Assembly (NCBI RefSeq): GCF_018070465.1
Contig: NZ_JAGPXT010000012.1
Coordinates: 1-64,000 of the forward strand
Origin: Micromonospora sp. C95
GTDB lineage: Bacteria; Actinomycetota; Actinomycetes; Mycobacteriales; Micromonosporaceae
DNA length: 64,000 nt
Direction: 5' to 3'
A program made the translations under genes and the position numbers. Each line of letters opens with the position of its first letter. The stretch's first letter is position 1. Below, piece by piece: positions 33,385-42,285 of the stretch. The notes beneath the pieces were generated by a model. It did not search any database. It saw nothing but the letters and a program-made list of their open reading frames with translations, and was not told the DNA's origin.

Positions 33385-34500
33385 TCAGCTCGGCTGGTCA
33401 CCCGGGTCGATCCGTTGGGTACGGTCGGCCTCGCCGTCGCCCGACCGGTGAACCGACGGGTCGGCGTCACCATCGGTTGGCCGTGGGATGGCCTGGGTCG
33501 GCTCGGCACCCTGCCGCTCGGCGTTCCCGGCCGGGTCCGCCTGACGCGGCACGCCACCGACCGGGTCACCCTGACGCGGGATGCTCTGCGTGGGGTCGGC
33601 CGAGGCCGGCTGCCCGAACGGCGGTGCGGCCGGCGAGGACGGTGCCGTCGGCTGCGCGGGTACCGCCGGCTGACCGTGCGGCGGCCAGGTGTGCGGGGAC
33701 TCCGGCGGTCCGCCGGCGGAGGATGCCTGCCCGGCGACCGGCCAACCCGGCTGGCCGCCCTGGTGGCCCTGGGTCGTGCCGCCCGGCGGGTAGCCGCCAG
33801 GCTGATTCGGCTGCCCCGGGCCGGGCTGCCCCGGGGCGGGGTAGCCGCCCGGATAACCGGCGGGGCGGTCGGTGCCCGGCCAGCCGCCCGACTGGCCGGG
33901 CGGCGCCCATCCGCCGCCCTGCTGACCCGGCTGACCACCGAACTGGCCCGGGCCGCCCGGCTGCGGCCAACCGTGCTGTGGCGTGCCGTACAGGCCGGGC
34001 TCGGGCTTGGGCCGGGGCACGTGGTAGAGCCGCTGCCACACGCTCCAGACCAGGTACGCCGCCGCCGCGAACAGCGCCACCCAGGCGACCCGGATGAGCA
34101 GGCCGGTCATCGCGTCGAAGAGCTGCGCCTCGGCCAGCCGACCGACCACCCAGATCAGCAGGGTCAGCCCGCCGAGCACGGCGCTCACCGCGTACTCGAT
34201 CAGCGCCACCTGAGTGATCAGTTTCGCCCGTCCGACGGTCGGCGCGAGATGCGTGGCGAGCAGCACCGCCAGCACCGGCAGCACCACCGCTTCGACGCCG
34301 ATGAAGGCGAAGAACGAGCTGGCGGCGCGCCCGGTCACCGTGCTGTAGGCGCCCTGCGGGGTCAGCAGCCGGATCAGCCCCACGAAGAGGAAGACGGCGT
34401 TCGCGCCCAGGAGTACGAGGGCGACGAGTTCACGCAGCGGCCCGGTCACCTGGCGGGCCGGGGTCGGGTCGGTGGGTGGGGGCTCGGCGGGGCTGGTCAC
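33385..34500 (-). CDS. Four-helix membrane protein with long Pro/Gly/Gln-rich C-terminus (hypothetical)
   Basis: A 371-residue protein: a short Pro-rich N-terminus, four membrane segments within residues about 20-160 (ELVALVLLGANAVFLFVGLI, AFIGVEAVVLPVLAVLLATH and two more), then over 200 residues of low-complexity Gly-Gln-Pro-Trp repeats (GGYPAPGQPGPGQPNQPGGY and similar) and an acidic end. Such tails are disordered and often bind partners. I do not recognise the function. It is divergent from cofD, with GGGAGAG five bases before its GTG start. Confidence 0.75.
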   Translation of the reverse strand: MTSPAEPPPTDPTPARQVTGPLRELVALVLLGANAVFLFVGLIRLLTPQGAYSTVTGRAASSFFAFIGVEAVVLPVLAVLLATHLAPTVGRAKLITQVALIEYAVSAVLGGLTLLIWVVGRLAEAQLFDAMTGLLIRVAWVALFAAAAYLVWSVWQRLYHVPRPKPEPGLYGTPQHGWPQPGGPGQFGGQPGQQGGGWAPPGQSGGWPGTDRPAGYPGGYPAPGQPGPGQPNQPGGYPPGGTTQGHQGGQPGWPVAGQASSAGGPPESPHTWPPHGQPAVPAQPTAPSSPAAPPFGQPASADPTQSIPRQGDPVGGVPRQADPAGNAERQGAEPTQAIPRPTDGDADPSVHRSGDGEADRTQRIDPGDQPS

Positions 34501-34598
34501 GAACTCTCCCTGGGGGCGAAAGCGGACAGATGCCGACGTGAGCCTAGTCTCCCGGGGCAGTTGGCTGCCGGAGGCGTCACGTAGGCGAGGATGGGCGG

Positions 34599-35546
34599 AT
34601 GCGCATCGTGGTTCTGACCGGCGGAATCGGCGGTGCCCGGTTCCTGCTGGGGGTGCGGGCGTACGCCCGCGAGGTGGGTGCCGAGGTGACCGCCGTGGTC
34701 AACGTCGGCGACGACCTACGGCTGCACGGGCTCCGGATCTGCCCGGACCTGGACAGCGTGCTGTACACCCTCGGCGGCGGCGCCGACCCGCAGCGGGGCT
34801 GGGGACGGGTCGACGAGAGCTGGACGGTCAAGGACGAGTTGGCGGCGTACGGCGCCGAGCCGGGCTGGTTCGGCCTCGGTGACCGGGACATCGCCACTCA
34901 TCTGGTCCGCACCACGATGCTCGACGCCGGTTATCCGCTGCACCAGGTCACCGAGGCGTTGGCGACCCGCTGGCAGCCCGGCGTACGCCTGCTGCCGGCG
35001 ACCGACGACCGGCTGGAGACGCACGCGGTCGTCGACCTCGACGGTGGCCAGCGGGCGATCCACTTCCAGGAGTGGTGGGTGCGGTACCGGGCGCAGATCC
35101 CGACCCACCGGTTCGTCTTCGTCGGAGCGGAGTCGGCGAAGCCGGCACCCGGCGTGACGGAGGCGATTGCCGGTGCCGACGTGCTGCTCGTGGCGCCGAG
35201 CAACCCGGTGGTCAGCATCGCACCGATCCTCGCCGTGCCGGGTCTGCGCGAGGCGGTGACGGACGGCCCCGCCCCGGTGGTGGGCGTTTCACCGATCATC
35301 GGTGGCGCACCGGTACGCGGCATGGCCGACCGCTGCCTGGCGGTCGTCGGGGTGGAGTGCAGCGCCGCCGGCGTCGGTGAACTTTACGGAAGCCGGGCGC
35401 GCGGCGGACTGCTCGACGGCTGGTTGGTGGCCGAGGAAGATGCGGCAACGGTGGTGCCGGATGTGGCGGTCCGCGCGGTGCCGCTGCGGATGACCGACGA
35501 GGCGGCGACGGCGGCGATGGTCCGCGCCGCGGTGGAGTTGACGTGA
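34599..35546 (+). CDS. fbiA: Phosphoenolpyruvyl/2-phospho-L-lactate transferase
   Basis: A 315-residue CofD-family enzyme beginning MRIVVLTGGIGGARFLLGV, with DDLRLHGLRICPDLDSVLYT and LVAPSNPVVSIAPILAVPG, all hallmarks of the family. It transfers the lactyl- or enolpyruvyl-phospho group to FO to give F420-0 or dehydro-F420-0. Its stop overlaps the GTG start of cofE by four bases (GTGA), so the two are coupled. It follows a short divergent intergenic region. Confidence 0.95.
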   Translation: MRIVVLTGGIGGARFLLGVRAYAREVGAEVTAVVNVGDDLRLHGLRICPDLDSVLYTLGGGADPQRGWGRVDESWTVKDELAAYGAEPGWFGLGDRDIATHLVRTTMLDAGYPLHQVTEALATRWQPGVRLLPATDDRLETHAVVDLDGGQRAIHFQEWWVRYRAQIPTHRFVFVGAESAKPAPGVTEAIAGADVLLVAPSNPVVSIAPILAVPGLREAVTDGPAPVVGVSPIIGGAPVRGMADRCLAVVGVECSAAGVGELYGSRARGGLLDGWLVAEEDAATVVPDVAVRAVPLRMTDEAATAAMVRAAVELT

Positions 35547-36631
35547 GACTGGAGATCCTGCCGGTGCCCGGGATCGGGCACGTGGCCGAGGGGGACGACC
35601 TCGCGGCCCTGATCGGAAGCGCGGCACCCTGGCTGCGCGACGGAGACGTGCTGGTGGTGACCAGCAAGATCATCTCCAAGGCCGAGGGGCGGCTGGTCGA
35701 CGTGCCCGCCGACGGCCCGGATCGGCAGGCCGTCCGGGACGAGGTGCTGGCGGCGGAGACGGTACGGGTGGTGGCCTCGCGCGGTCCGACCCGGATCGTG
35801 CAGACCCGCCACGGCTTCGTGATGGCCGCCGCCGGAATCGACGCCTCGAACGTCGAGAAGACCCGGCTGGTGCTGCTGCCGGAGGACCCGGACGCCTCGG
35901 CCCGCGCGCTTCGCGCCGGTCTGCGCGACCGGTGCGGCGTGGACGTCGCGGTCGTCGTGAGCGACACCTCGGGCCGCCCCTGGCGCAACGGGCTGACCGA
36001 CGTGGCCCTCGGCGTGGCCGGGATGGACGCCATCCGCGACCACCGGGGCGAGGTCGACCCGTACGGCAACGAGCTGGTGCTGACGCAGATGGCGGTGGTC
36101 GACGAGCTGGCCGCGGCGGGTGAACTGATCAAGGGCAAGTGCGACCAGATGCCGGTCGCGGTGATCCGTGGCTATCTGACGCCGCCGCTGTCGGGGGACG
36201 GCGAGGGCGCCCGGGTGCTGGTCCGGGACGCCTCGATGGATCTGTTCTCGCTCGGCACCGCCGAAGCGAAGGCGGCCGGTCTGGCGGCTGCCGCCACCCT
36301 GCCGGATCGCCTGGCCGAAGCCCCACCCGACCCGGCCGCCGTCGCACGGGCGATCGCCTCGGTCGCCGGCGTGATCGCGCCCGGCACGGTCTTCACCCAG
36401 GTCACCGACGATGACGTACGCGCCGCGCTGGCCGCCATCGTGCCGGGCTGGCCGGCCCACGCGACCGGACTGGTGCTCTGCTCCCCACCCACCCCGGTGG
36501 GTCCGTTCCAACTTGTCCGCTTCGGCACGGACGTGCAACGCCTGCGCACCGCCCTCGCGGCAGAGAACGTCCCCACCCGACTCCTCCCCCCACCCAGCGG
36601 CACCACCGCCGCCGCCGCCCTCGCTTTCTGA
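35543..36631 (+). CDS. fbiB: Coenzyme F420-0:L-glutamate ligase with short C-terminal domain
   Basis: A 362-residue protein. Residues 1-250 are a full CofE domain (LPVPGIGHVAEGDDLAALI, VVTSKIISKAEGR, VSDTSGRPWRNGLTDVALG, GKCDQMPVAVIRGY), which adds glutamate residues to F420-0. The remaining 110 residues (from RLAEAPPDPAAVARA) are much shorter than the roughly 200-residue nitroreductase-like domain that, in mycobacterial FbiB (about 448 residues), reduces dehydro-F420-0. Only a partial or different domain is present, so that reduction may be done by another protein. GTG start overlapping the cofD stop. Confidence 0.92.
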   Translation: MRLEILPVPGIGHVAEGDDLAALIGSAAPWLRDGDVLVVTSKIISKAEGRLVDVPADGPDRQAVRDEVLAAETVRVVASRGPTRIVQTRHGFVMAAAGIDASNVEKTRLVLLPEDPDASARALRAGLRDRCGVDVAVVVSDTSGRPWRNGLTDVALGVAGMDAIRDHRGEVDPYGNELVLTQMAVVDELAAAGELIKGKCDQMPVAVIRGYLTPPLSGDGEGARVLVRDASMDLFSLGTAEAKAAGLAAAATLPDRLAEAPPDPAAVARAIASVAGVIAPGTVFTQVTDDDVRAALAAIVPGWPAHATGLVLCSPPTPVGPFQLVRFGTDVQRLRTALAAENVPTRLLPPPSGTTAAAALAF

Positions 36632-36651
36632 CAGCCTCTCCGGCGGGCGGG

Positions 36652-37644
36652 TCACGGGTTGAGGATGGCGCGGCCGAGGGGGGTGAGGGTGTGCAGGACG
36701 GTGTTGCGGTCACGGTGGCTGACCAGCAGGCCCGCGTTCCGCAGCACGGTGGTGTGCTGGCTGGCCGAGGCCGCCGAGATGCGCAGCCGGCGGGCCAGCT
36801 CGCCGGTGGTGCAGCCGTCGTCGCTGGCGGCGAGAACCGCCGCGCGGGTACGGCCGAGCAACGCGGCCAGTGCCGCCCGGCCGGTATCGCCCGACCCGGC
36901 TACGTCCGTGGTCAACCCACCCAGCTTGTCGACCGGGTAGACAAGCACCGGCGGTAGTTCCGGGTCGAGCAGCGCGACAGGTGTGTCGGCGCAGAAGAAG
37001 GACGGCACCAGCAGCAGTCCTCGTCCCTCCAGGTGAAGTTCCCGACTCCTCGGGTACGCGGGGATCTCCAGCACGCCCGACTCCCAGCGCAGGCCCGGCC
37101 GCAGCGTGGTCAGCAGCCCTTCGACACCGCCGTCGAGCATGGCCCGCGCACGGCGGGCACGGTCGGCCTCCACCGCCCCCTGGACCCGTGCCCAGTACGG
37201 GCCGAGGGCAAGCTCCCGGTAGCGACCCATCGCCTCGGTCAGGTGGGTCAGGGCCGCCGGCTCCCCCCGGGCGATGGCGGCCGTCCCGGCGGGCAGGTTC
37301 CGGTTGTCGTTCGCCAGCAGCGTCAGATCGCGTTGCAGCAACGCCACGGGGGTACGCCGCAGCGCCTCCATCCCCGCCTCGAAACCGTGCACACCCTCGT
37401 ACGGGGTGAGGAAGTCCGGAAAGTAGCCGCGCGGCGGGCTCAACGTCGACAGCAGTCGCAACGCCTCGGAGTCCATTTGTCGACGCAACCCACGAGTAAC
37501 CTCGCGACGCCATCCGGCGAGCAACGGATCACGACTGCGCCCGGGCAGCAGGTGCAGGCTCAGCACCACTTCCCAGACCGGATCGGCCGCCGGAGCCACC
37601 CGGGTCCGGAGAATGTCCTCCCGGGAGAAATGGATCTTCAGCAT
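36652..37644 (-). CDS. ArsR-like winged-helix regulator with N-terminal DUF5937-type domain
   Basis: A 330-residue protein. The N-terminal 250 residues (LKIHFSREDILRTRVAPAAD; GYFPDFLTPYEG) form the conserved domain seen in large actinobacterial ArsR-like regulators. The C-terminal 70 residues are a winged helix (DDGCTTGELARRLRISAASASQHTTVLRNAG in sense, then LVSHRDRNTVLHTLTPLGRA). The ligand is unknown. The ATG of MLKIHFSRED was preferred over one four codons upstream, since family members begin at this point. It is convergent with cofE and divergent from the NUDIX gene; a palindrome TTAAGC-N4-GCTGAA (37719-37734) is a possible operator. Confidence 0.82.
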   Translation of the reverse strand: MLKIHFSREDILRTRVAPAADPVWEVVLSLHLLPGRSRDPLLAGWRREVTRGLRRQMDSEALRLLSTLSPPRGYFPDFLTPYEGVHGFEAGMEALRRTPVALLQRDLTLLANDNRNLPAGTAAIARGEPAALTHLTEAMGRYRELALGPYWARVQGAVEADRARRARAMLDGGVEGLLTTLRPGLRWESGVLEIPAYPRSRELHLEGRGLLLVPSFFCADTPVALLDPELPPVLVYPVDKLGGLTTDVAGSGDTGRAALAALLGRTRAAVLAASDDGCTTGELARRLRISAASASQHTTVLRNAGLLVSHRDRNTVLHTLTPLGRAILNP

Positions 37645-37981
37645 GGGTACTCCCATCGCCTGGCAGAGGGGGCACCCGGCGACCCTCGAACTCTACCCGG
37701 CACCTCGGCCTCGGGCAGTTAAGCCTCAGCTGAAAGACCTCGACGCCCGTAACGCGAATCCGCCATGCTTCCCGTGCCACAGGGGGCGACCCACGTCGAA
37801 CGTGTCCGCCCACTGTGCGCCCGAGAGCGGGCGGCACCAGACGAGGGTCTGCGGCTCAGATTCCGCAGGAGGTGCCGCCCGGTCTCCCGCGCCCCGTTCC
37901 GGCCCATCTGCTCAGCTCCGACACGCCGCACCGCGGATCCACCAGCACCCCGTACGCTGGCTCGGACGAGAGGAGTGGCCG
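37645..37981. other. Divergent intergenic region between ArsR-like and NUDIX genes
   Basis: No gene is supported. It contains the imperfect palindrome TTAAGCCTCAGCTGAA at 37719-37734, a candidate operator for the ArsR-like protein, and, just before 37982, GAGAGGAG as a ribosome site for the NUDIX gene. Confidence 0.45.
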
Positions 37982-38596
37982 TTGTCGACGCCCCGAATGG
38001 TGGACCAGTCCCCGCGTGGCGACGCGGACGGCTGGACGGCCTTGCACGCCGACGCGGTGGCGGTGCTCACCGCCTGGACGCCGACCAGCCCGGACGCGGC
38101 GGAGTCCCGCGAGCGCACCGTCGGTCTGCTGGGCGCCGGGCCGATCGCGATGAGCCGCGCGCACCGGGCCGGTCACGTCACCGCCAGCGCGTTGGTCTTC
38201 GACGCGACCGGCACCCGGGTGCTGCTCTGCCTGCACGGAAAGTTCCACAAGTGGGTGCAGTTGGGCGGGCACTGCGAGCCCGCCGACCGGACGCTGGCCG
38301 GCGCGGCGTTGCGGGAGGCCACCGAGGAGTCGGGCATCGCCGGTCTGCGGATCGATCCGCTGCCGATCGACGTGGACGTGCACCCGGTGGCCTGCCAGGG
38401 CGGTTCGCTGCACCACGACGTGCGCTTCGCCGTGTTCGCCCCGGCGGGGGCGACGGAACGGGTGAGCGTGGAGTCCGAGGCGCTCGGCTGGTTCCCGCCG
38501 GATCGTCTGCCGCATCCGCTGGCCGGCGGCACGGCCCGGCTCGTCGCACCGGGCCTGGCAGCCTTCAGACGAGCTTCTCCGCACCCCGTCTCTTGA
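37982..38596 (+). CDS. NUDIX hydrolase
   Basis: A 204-residue protein with a complete Nudix box, GGHCEPADRTLAGAALREAT followed by EESG, and flanking sheets VTASALVFDATGTRVLLCLH and HHDVRFAVFAP. It hydrolyses a nucleoside diphosphate linked to another moiety; the substrate is unknown. The start is a TTG chosen because GAGAGGAG lies seven bases before it, whereas the nearest ATG (37997) is too far from any ribosome site. Its last 32 bases overlap the end of manC on the opposite strand, an unusual tail-to-tail overlap. Confidence 0.88.
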   Translation: MSTPRMVDQSPRGDADGWTALHADAVAVLTAWTPTSPDAAESRERTVGLLGAGPIAMSRAHRAGHVTASALVFDATGTRVLLCLHGKFHKWVQLGGHCEPADRTLAGAALREATEESGIAGLRIDPLPIDVDVHPVACQGGSLHHDVRFAVFAPAGATERVSVESEALGWFPPDRLPHPLAGGTARLVAPGLAAFRRASPHPVS

Positions 38597-39656
38597 GCTC
38601 GTCCACGATCGACTTCACGTCCTGAGCGCGATCACGCGGGCAGACCAGCAACGCGTCCTCGGTGTCGACCACGATCAGGTCGCGTACGCCGACCGCGGCC
38701 ACCAGCCGACCGGCCTGCGGTGCCACCACCATGCCGCTGCTGTCGCACAGCAGCACCTCGGTCTTGGCGTCGCTGGCGAGCACCACGTTGCCGTCGGCGT
38801 CGGTCGGCAGCACCTCGCCGAGGGTGTGGAAGTCACCCACGTCGTTCCACCGGAAGTCACCGGGTACGGTCGCCACCCGGCCGGCCGCGGCCGCGCCCTC
38901 CATCACCGCGTAGTCCACCGAGATCTTCGTCAGCGTGGGCCAGACCGCACCGAGCACGTCGTCCTGTTCGTCGGTGTCCCACGCTGCCGCGATCGCGGTG
39001 ACCCCGGCGTGCAGGTCGGGCTGCTGACGTGCCAGCTCGGCGAGGAACGCCGACACCCGCCAGACGAACATGCCGGCGTTCCAGAGGTAGTGGCCCGACC
39101 GCAGGTACGTCTCGGCGACCTCCGCGCTCGGCTTCTCCTTGAACTCGACCACCGGGCGCATCGGGCCACCATCGACGGGCTCGCCGGTCCGCAGGTATCC
39201 GTAGCCGGTCTCCGGCCGGGTCGGGGTGATCCCGACCGTCATCAGCAGCCCCTGCTCCGCGCCCCGGACCGCCGCCCGGACGGTGTCCACCCATCGCTGC
39301 GGGTCGCCGATCAGGTGGTCGGCGGCGAACGATCCCATGACGGCGTCCGGGTCGCGCACCGCGATCACCGCCGCGGCCAGCGCGATGGCGGCGCAGGAGT
39401 CCCGGGGTGACGGTTCGACCAGGATGTTCTCCTCCGGCAGACCGGTCAGCTGGCGGGCCACGGCCGCCGCGTGCGCGGCCCCGGTGACCACCATGGTGCG
39501 TTCGGGGGTGGTCAGCGGCCCCAGCCGCTCGACGGTCGCCTGGAGCAGCGACGCGGACGTACCGGTGAACGGGTGGAGGAATTTGGGATGCCCGGCGCGG
39601 GACAGCGGCCACAACCTTGTGCCGCTGCCACCGGCTGGAATGACGACATAGATCAC
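38565..39656 (-). CDS. manC: Mannose-1-phosphate guanylyltransferase
   Basis: A 363-residue nucleotidyltransferase. The N-terminal signature PAGGSGTRLWPLSRAGHPK, the FAADHLIGD metal loop, ETGYGYLRTG, VVEFKEKPS and NAGMFVWRVSAFL are all typical of GDP-mannose pyrophosphorylases. It makes GDP-mannose from the product of ManB. It follows a GT4 glycosyltransferase on the same strand after 48 bases, as mycobacterial manC follows wbbL. GTG start. Its 3' end overlaps the convergent NUDIX gene. Confidence 0.94.
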   Translation of the reverse strand: MIYVVIPAGGSGTRLWPLSRAGHPKFLHPFTGTSASLLQATVERLGPLTTPERTMVVTGAAHAAAVARQLTGLPEENILVEPSPRDSCAAIALAAAVIAVRDPDAVMGSFAADHLIGDPQRWVDTVRAAVRGAEQGLLMTVGITPTRPETGYGYLRTGEPVDGGPMRPVVEFKEKPSAEVAETYLRSGHYLWNAGMFVWRVSAFLAELARQQPDLHAGVTAIAAAWDTDEQDDVLGAVWPTLTKISVDYAVMEGAAAAGRVATVPGDFRWNDVGDFHTLGEVLPTDADGNVVLASDAKTEVLLCDSSGMVVAPQAGRLVAAVGVRDLIVVDTEDALLVCPRDRAQDVKSIVDELKRRGAEKLV

Positions 39657-39704
39657 CAGGACATCATGCCCGAACCGCCCGACCGGACGCCTCGGTTACC
39701 GGCC

Positions 39705-40850
39705 TCAGGCCCGCGCCCTGGTCCATGCCGCGATGTGCACCTCGGCGCTGGACCCCCAGGTGAACTCCTTCGCCCGATCGAAACCTGCCTTGGCCAGCGA
39801 CAACCGGCGCGGCTCGTCGTCGAGCAGCGCGGCCAGGTCAGCGGCGATCTGATCCGGATCCTCGCTGGTGTAGGCCACCGCGTCGCCACCGACCTCGGGC
39901 AGCGACAACCGGGGAGTGGTGAGCACCGGGGCGGCACACGCCATCGCCTCCAGGATGGGCAACCCGAACCCCTCGCCGTAGGAGGGGTACGCGGCCACCA
40001 GGGCGCCGCCGAGGAAGCCGGGCAGGTCGCCGTAGCGCAGGTAGCCGGGACGCAGCAGCCGCAGGTGTGACGGCACCTCGGCCACCGCGCGGTCGATGTC
40101 GTCGTCGTGCCCCTGCCCGCCGGCCACCACGAGTGCCGGCGGGTCCTGCCGGTCGGCGACCGCCCGGGCCCAGCCACGGATCAGGTTCGGCACGTTCTTG
40201 CGGGGTTCCTTGGCGCCGAGGAACGCGACGTAACTGCTGCCGCCCAGCCCCAGGCGGGCACGAACCCGGGCCTTCTCCTCGTCGCCGGGCGCGTGGAAGG
40301 CCTCGTGGTCCACGCCGTGGTAGGCCACGTCGATCCGGGTCGGGTCGGCGTCCAACAGTCGGATCAATTCGTCGCGGGTGGCCTTGCTCGGCACGATCAC
40401 CCGGTCCGCGCGCCGTAACGAAGTCTTGATCGCGCTACGGAAGAACGTGCGGCGGGACTTGTCGTAGTGCTCCGGCTCGGTGAAGAACGTCGCGTCGTGC
40501 ACCGTCACGGTGACCGGACAGCCGGCCCGCAGCGGGCAGGTGTAGAAGGGCGAGTGCAGCACCTCCGCGCCGACCTGCTGGGCGAGCAGGGGCAGGCCGG
40601 TCTGCTCCCACGCGAGCCGGGCTGGCCGGTGCGCGACCGCGGCCGGCGCCGGAATGATCTCCGCGCCGGGCAGCTTCCGACGGTAGCGCTCCAGATCGGT
40701 GCGGAGGCTGACCACGACCAGGTCCACCGCCGATCCGCACACCTTGCCGAGGGCGCCGAGCAGGCCATCGACGTATCTACCGACGCCGCCGCGATCGGCG
40801 GGAACACTCGTGGCGTCGATGAGCACGCGGGGCGGGCGACCGGCGGTCAC
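39705..40850 (-). CDS. GT4-family glycosyltransferase
   Basis: A 381-residue GT-B enzyme. GGVGRYVDGLLGAL is the acceptor-side glycine motif, VTVHDATFFTEPEHY the central strand, FLGAKEPRKNVPNLIRGWA the start of the donor domain and SYGEGFGLPILEAMACAAPV the ExxxxxxxE-type donor-binding motif. Retaining GT4 enzymes often use GDP-mannose or UDP-sugars; the adjacent manC favours mannose, but this is inference. It occupies the place of the mycobacterial rhamnosyltransferase gene wbbL without being the same family. GTG start. Confidence 0.88.
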   Translation of the reverse strand: MTAGRPPRVLIDATSVPADRGGVGRYVDGLLGALGKVCGSAVDLVVVSLRTDLERYRRKLPGAEIIPAPAAVAHRPARLAWEQTGLPLLAQQVGAEVLHSPFYTCPLRAGCPVTVTVHDATFFTEPEHYDKSRRTFFRSAIKTSLRRADRVIVPSKATRDELIRLLDADPTRIDVAYHGVDHEAFHAPGDEEKARVRARLGLGGSSYVAFLGAKEPRKNVPNLIRGWARAVADRQDPPALVVAGGQGHDDDIDRAVAEVPSHLRLLRPGYLRYGDLPGFLGGALVAAYPSYGEGFGLPILEAMACAAPVLTTPRLSLPEVGGDAVAYTSEDPDQIAADLAALLDDEPRRLSLAKAGFDRAKEFTWGSSAEVHIAAWTRARA

Positions 40851-41000
40851 GGGGCGACTCCTAGCGGTGGCGGGGCTGTGGGGAACGACACTCCGGCAAG
40901 CCTACGCCGGAGCCGGGCACGGACGCTGACTGCGACCCGACGGTACGCCGACTTGTCGCTGTCATCGAGTACGGCCGCCGGGCGCGTATCGTTCGCGCCG

Positions 41001-41711
41001 ATGGCCGACAACATTGCCCGGGTGTTCGCCGACGCGATCGCGACCGACCCGAACCGCCCGCTGCTGACCTGGTACGACGATGCGTCCGGCGAGCGCACCG
41101 AGCTTTCCGGAGCGACCCTTGCGAACTGGGTGGCCAAGACGGCGAACCTGCTCGTCGACGAACTGGCCCTGGGGCCGGGCGGCACCGCGGCGGCGCTGCT
41201 GCCGCCGCACTGGCAGACCGCCGCCGTGCTGCTCGGCTGCTGGTCGGCCGGGTTGACGGTGCAGCGGGCCGGCTTGCCGGTCGCCGACCAGCCGGGCGAG
41301 GTGGACGTGCTGTTCGCCACCGTCGACCGCGTCGCCGAGGCCGACGCCTGGTCGGCGGCCGACCGGTACGCGCTCGCGTTGCACCCGTTCGCGCTGCCGC
41401 TGCGGGAGGTACCGGCGGGCTTCGCCGACTACGTCACCGAGGTACGCGCGCACGGCGACCACTTCACGGCGTACCTCCCGGGCGGACCGGACCACACCGC
41501 ACTGCGGGCCCGGGCCGCCGCCCGCGCCGCCGAACTCGGCATCTCTGCAGGCGACCGGCTTCTCGTGGACGTCGACCGGCACCCTGACCCGCTCGACTGG
41601 CTGCTGGCCCCGCTGAGTGTCGGCGCCACCCTGGTGCTCTGCGCCCACCTTGACCAGGCTCGTCTGGCCGACCGCCGATCGACCGAACGCATCACCCACA
41701 CCCTGACCTGA
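41001..41711 (+). CDS. TIGR03089 family protein (truncated adenylation-like domain)
   Basis: A 236-residue protein matching TIGR03089 (NIARVFADAIATDPNRPLLT, LSGATLANWVAKTANLLVDE, LGPGGTAAALLPPHWQTAAV). The sequence resembles the N-terminal part of acyl-CoA synthetases, but the ATP-binding P-loop and C-terminal domain are absent, so catalysis is unlikely and the role is unknown. It is widespread in actinobacteria near LCP/wbbL genes. TATCGT (40987-40992) eight bases before the ATG suggests a leaderless message. It is divergent from the glycosyltransferase. Confidence 0.85.
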   Translation: MADNIARVFADAIATDPNRPLLTWYDDASGERTELSGATLANWVAKTANLLVDELALGPGGTAAALLPPHWQTAAVLLGCWSAGLTVQRAGLPVADQPGEVDVLFATVDRVAEADAWSAADRYALALHPFALPLREVPAGFADYVTEVRAHGDHFTAYLPGGPDHTALRARAAARAAELGISAGDRLLVDVDRHPDPLDWLLAPLSVGATLVLCAHLDQARLADRRSTERITHTLT

Positions 41712-41892
41712 CCTGCCCCGCCCGCCCCGCCCTGCTCGATCCGAATGATCCGATCGGCCTGACCCACCTCGCTCGACCACCCTGGCGAGGACGCTTCCCA
41801 GGGCCCAGTTGCTCGAACCACCACGTCGACCATCACCCTCCGTGTTGCTCACCCACCGTTGCCACGCCAGCGCCAGGAGATATATCCCTCCT

Positions 41893-42022
41893 CGTCCTTT
41901 GCTCTGCTTCAACCGACGCACAACCGGCTGAACTGGAACGACGCGATGATGGTCCGGCGCCACTCACGTGTCGGACGCTACGGAGGGTAAATGTTGCGTG
42001 GGTTGAAGCAGAGCAAAGGACG
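41893..42022. repeat. Palindromic element, CTTTGCTCTGCTTCAACC family, copy 2
   Basis: A 22-base arm at 41893-41914, with core CTTTGCTCTGCTTCAACC, is an exact reverse complement of the arm at 42001-42022. A further imperfect pairing (GACGCACAAC with GTTGCGTG) lies just inside. The core is identical to that of the copy at 26822-26900, while the loop sequences differ. The perfect long arms suggest recent insertion or selection on the hairpin. Confidence 0.85.
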
Positions 42023-42111
42023 GTGGACGGTATTGGTTGGGCGAGCTACGACAGCACGCTGAGTGACGGTATGGCCAGCCGGCCGTTGAGGAAGCGTGAC
42101 TCGTCAGGTCC

Positions 42112-42285
42112 CTAGCTCCTAGCTGGTTCTCGACCGCTGAAGCTGGGGCTGTGGCGACCAGCGCCCAGGCCGATACCCACGAGCACGAGCCACAGCACGA
42201 GCCCGAGCACGAGCCGTAGCCCGAGCCGTTGCCGGCTGGGCGGTGCGGGAGGCTCGGGGTCGAGGGGTCGGCGGCTTGGCTCGGG
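42112..42285 (-). other. In-frame 3' extension of the synthetase frame encoding a membrane helix
   Basis: After the TGA of the synthetase the same frame stays open for 57 codons to a TAG at 42112. It encodes a Pro/Arg-rich linker, then RLGLRLVLGLVLWLVLVGIG, a credible transmembrane helix, and a polar end. There is no ATG or GTG before the helix. It may be a small gene with a missed start, rare stop read-through (the stop context is TGA-C), or repeat-derived sequence. Confidence 0.25.

Larger units (their letters stand above)
41712..42285. other. Convergent intergenic region with palindrome and in-frame extension
   Basis: No independent gene with a start codon is supported. It contains a 130-base palindromic element (41893-42022) and, on the minus strand, 57 sense codons that continue the acetoacetyl-CoA synthetase frame past its TGA (42112-42285). 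Part of that extension is a repeated GCTCGTG-type sequence. Confidence 0.5.
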
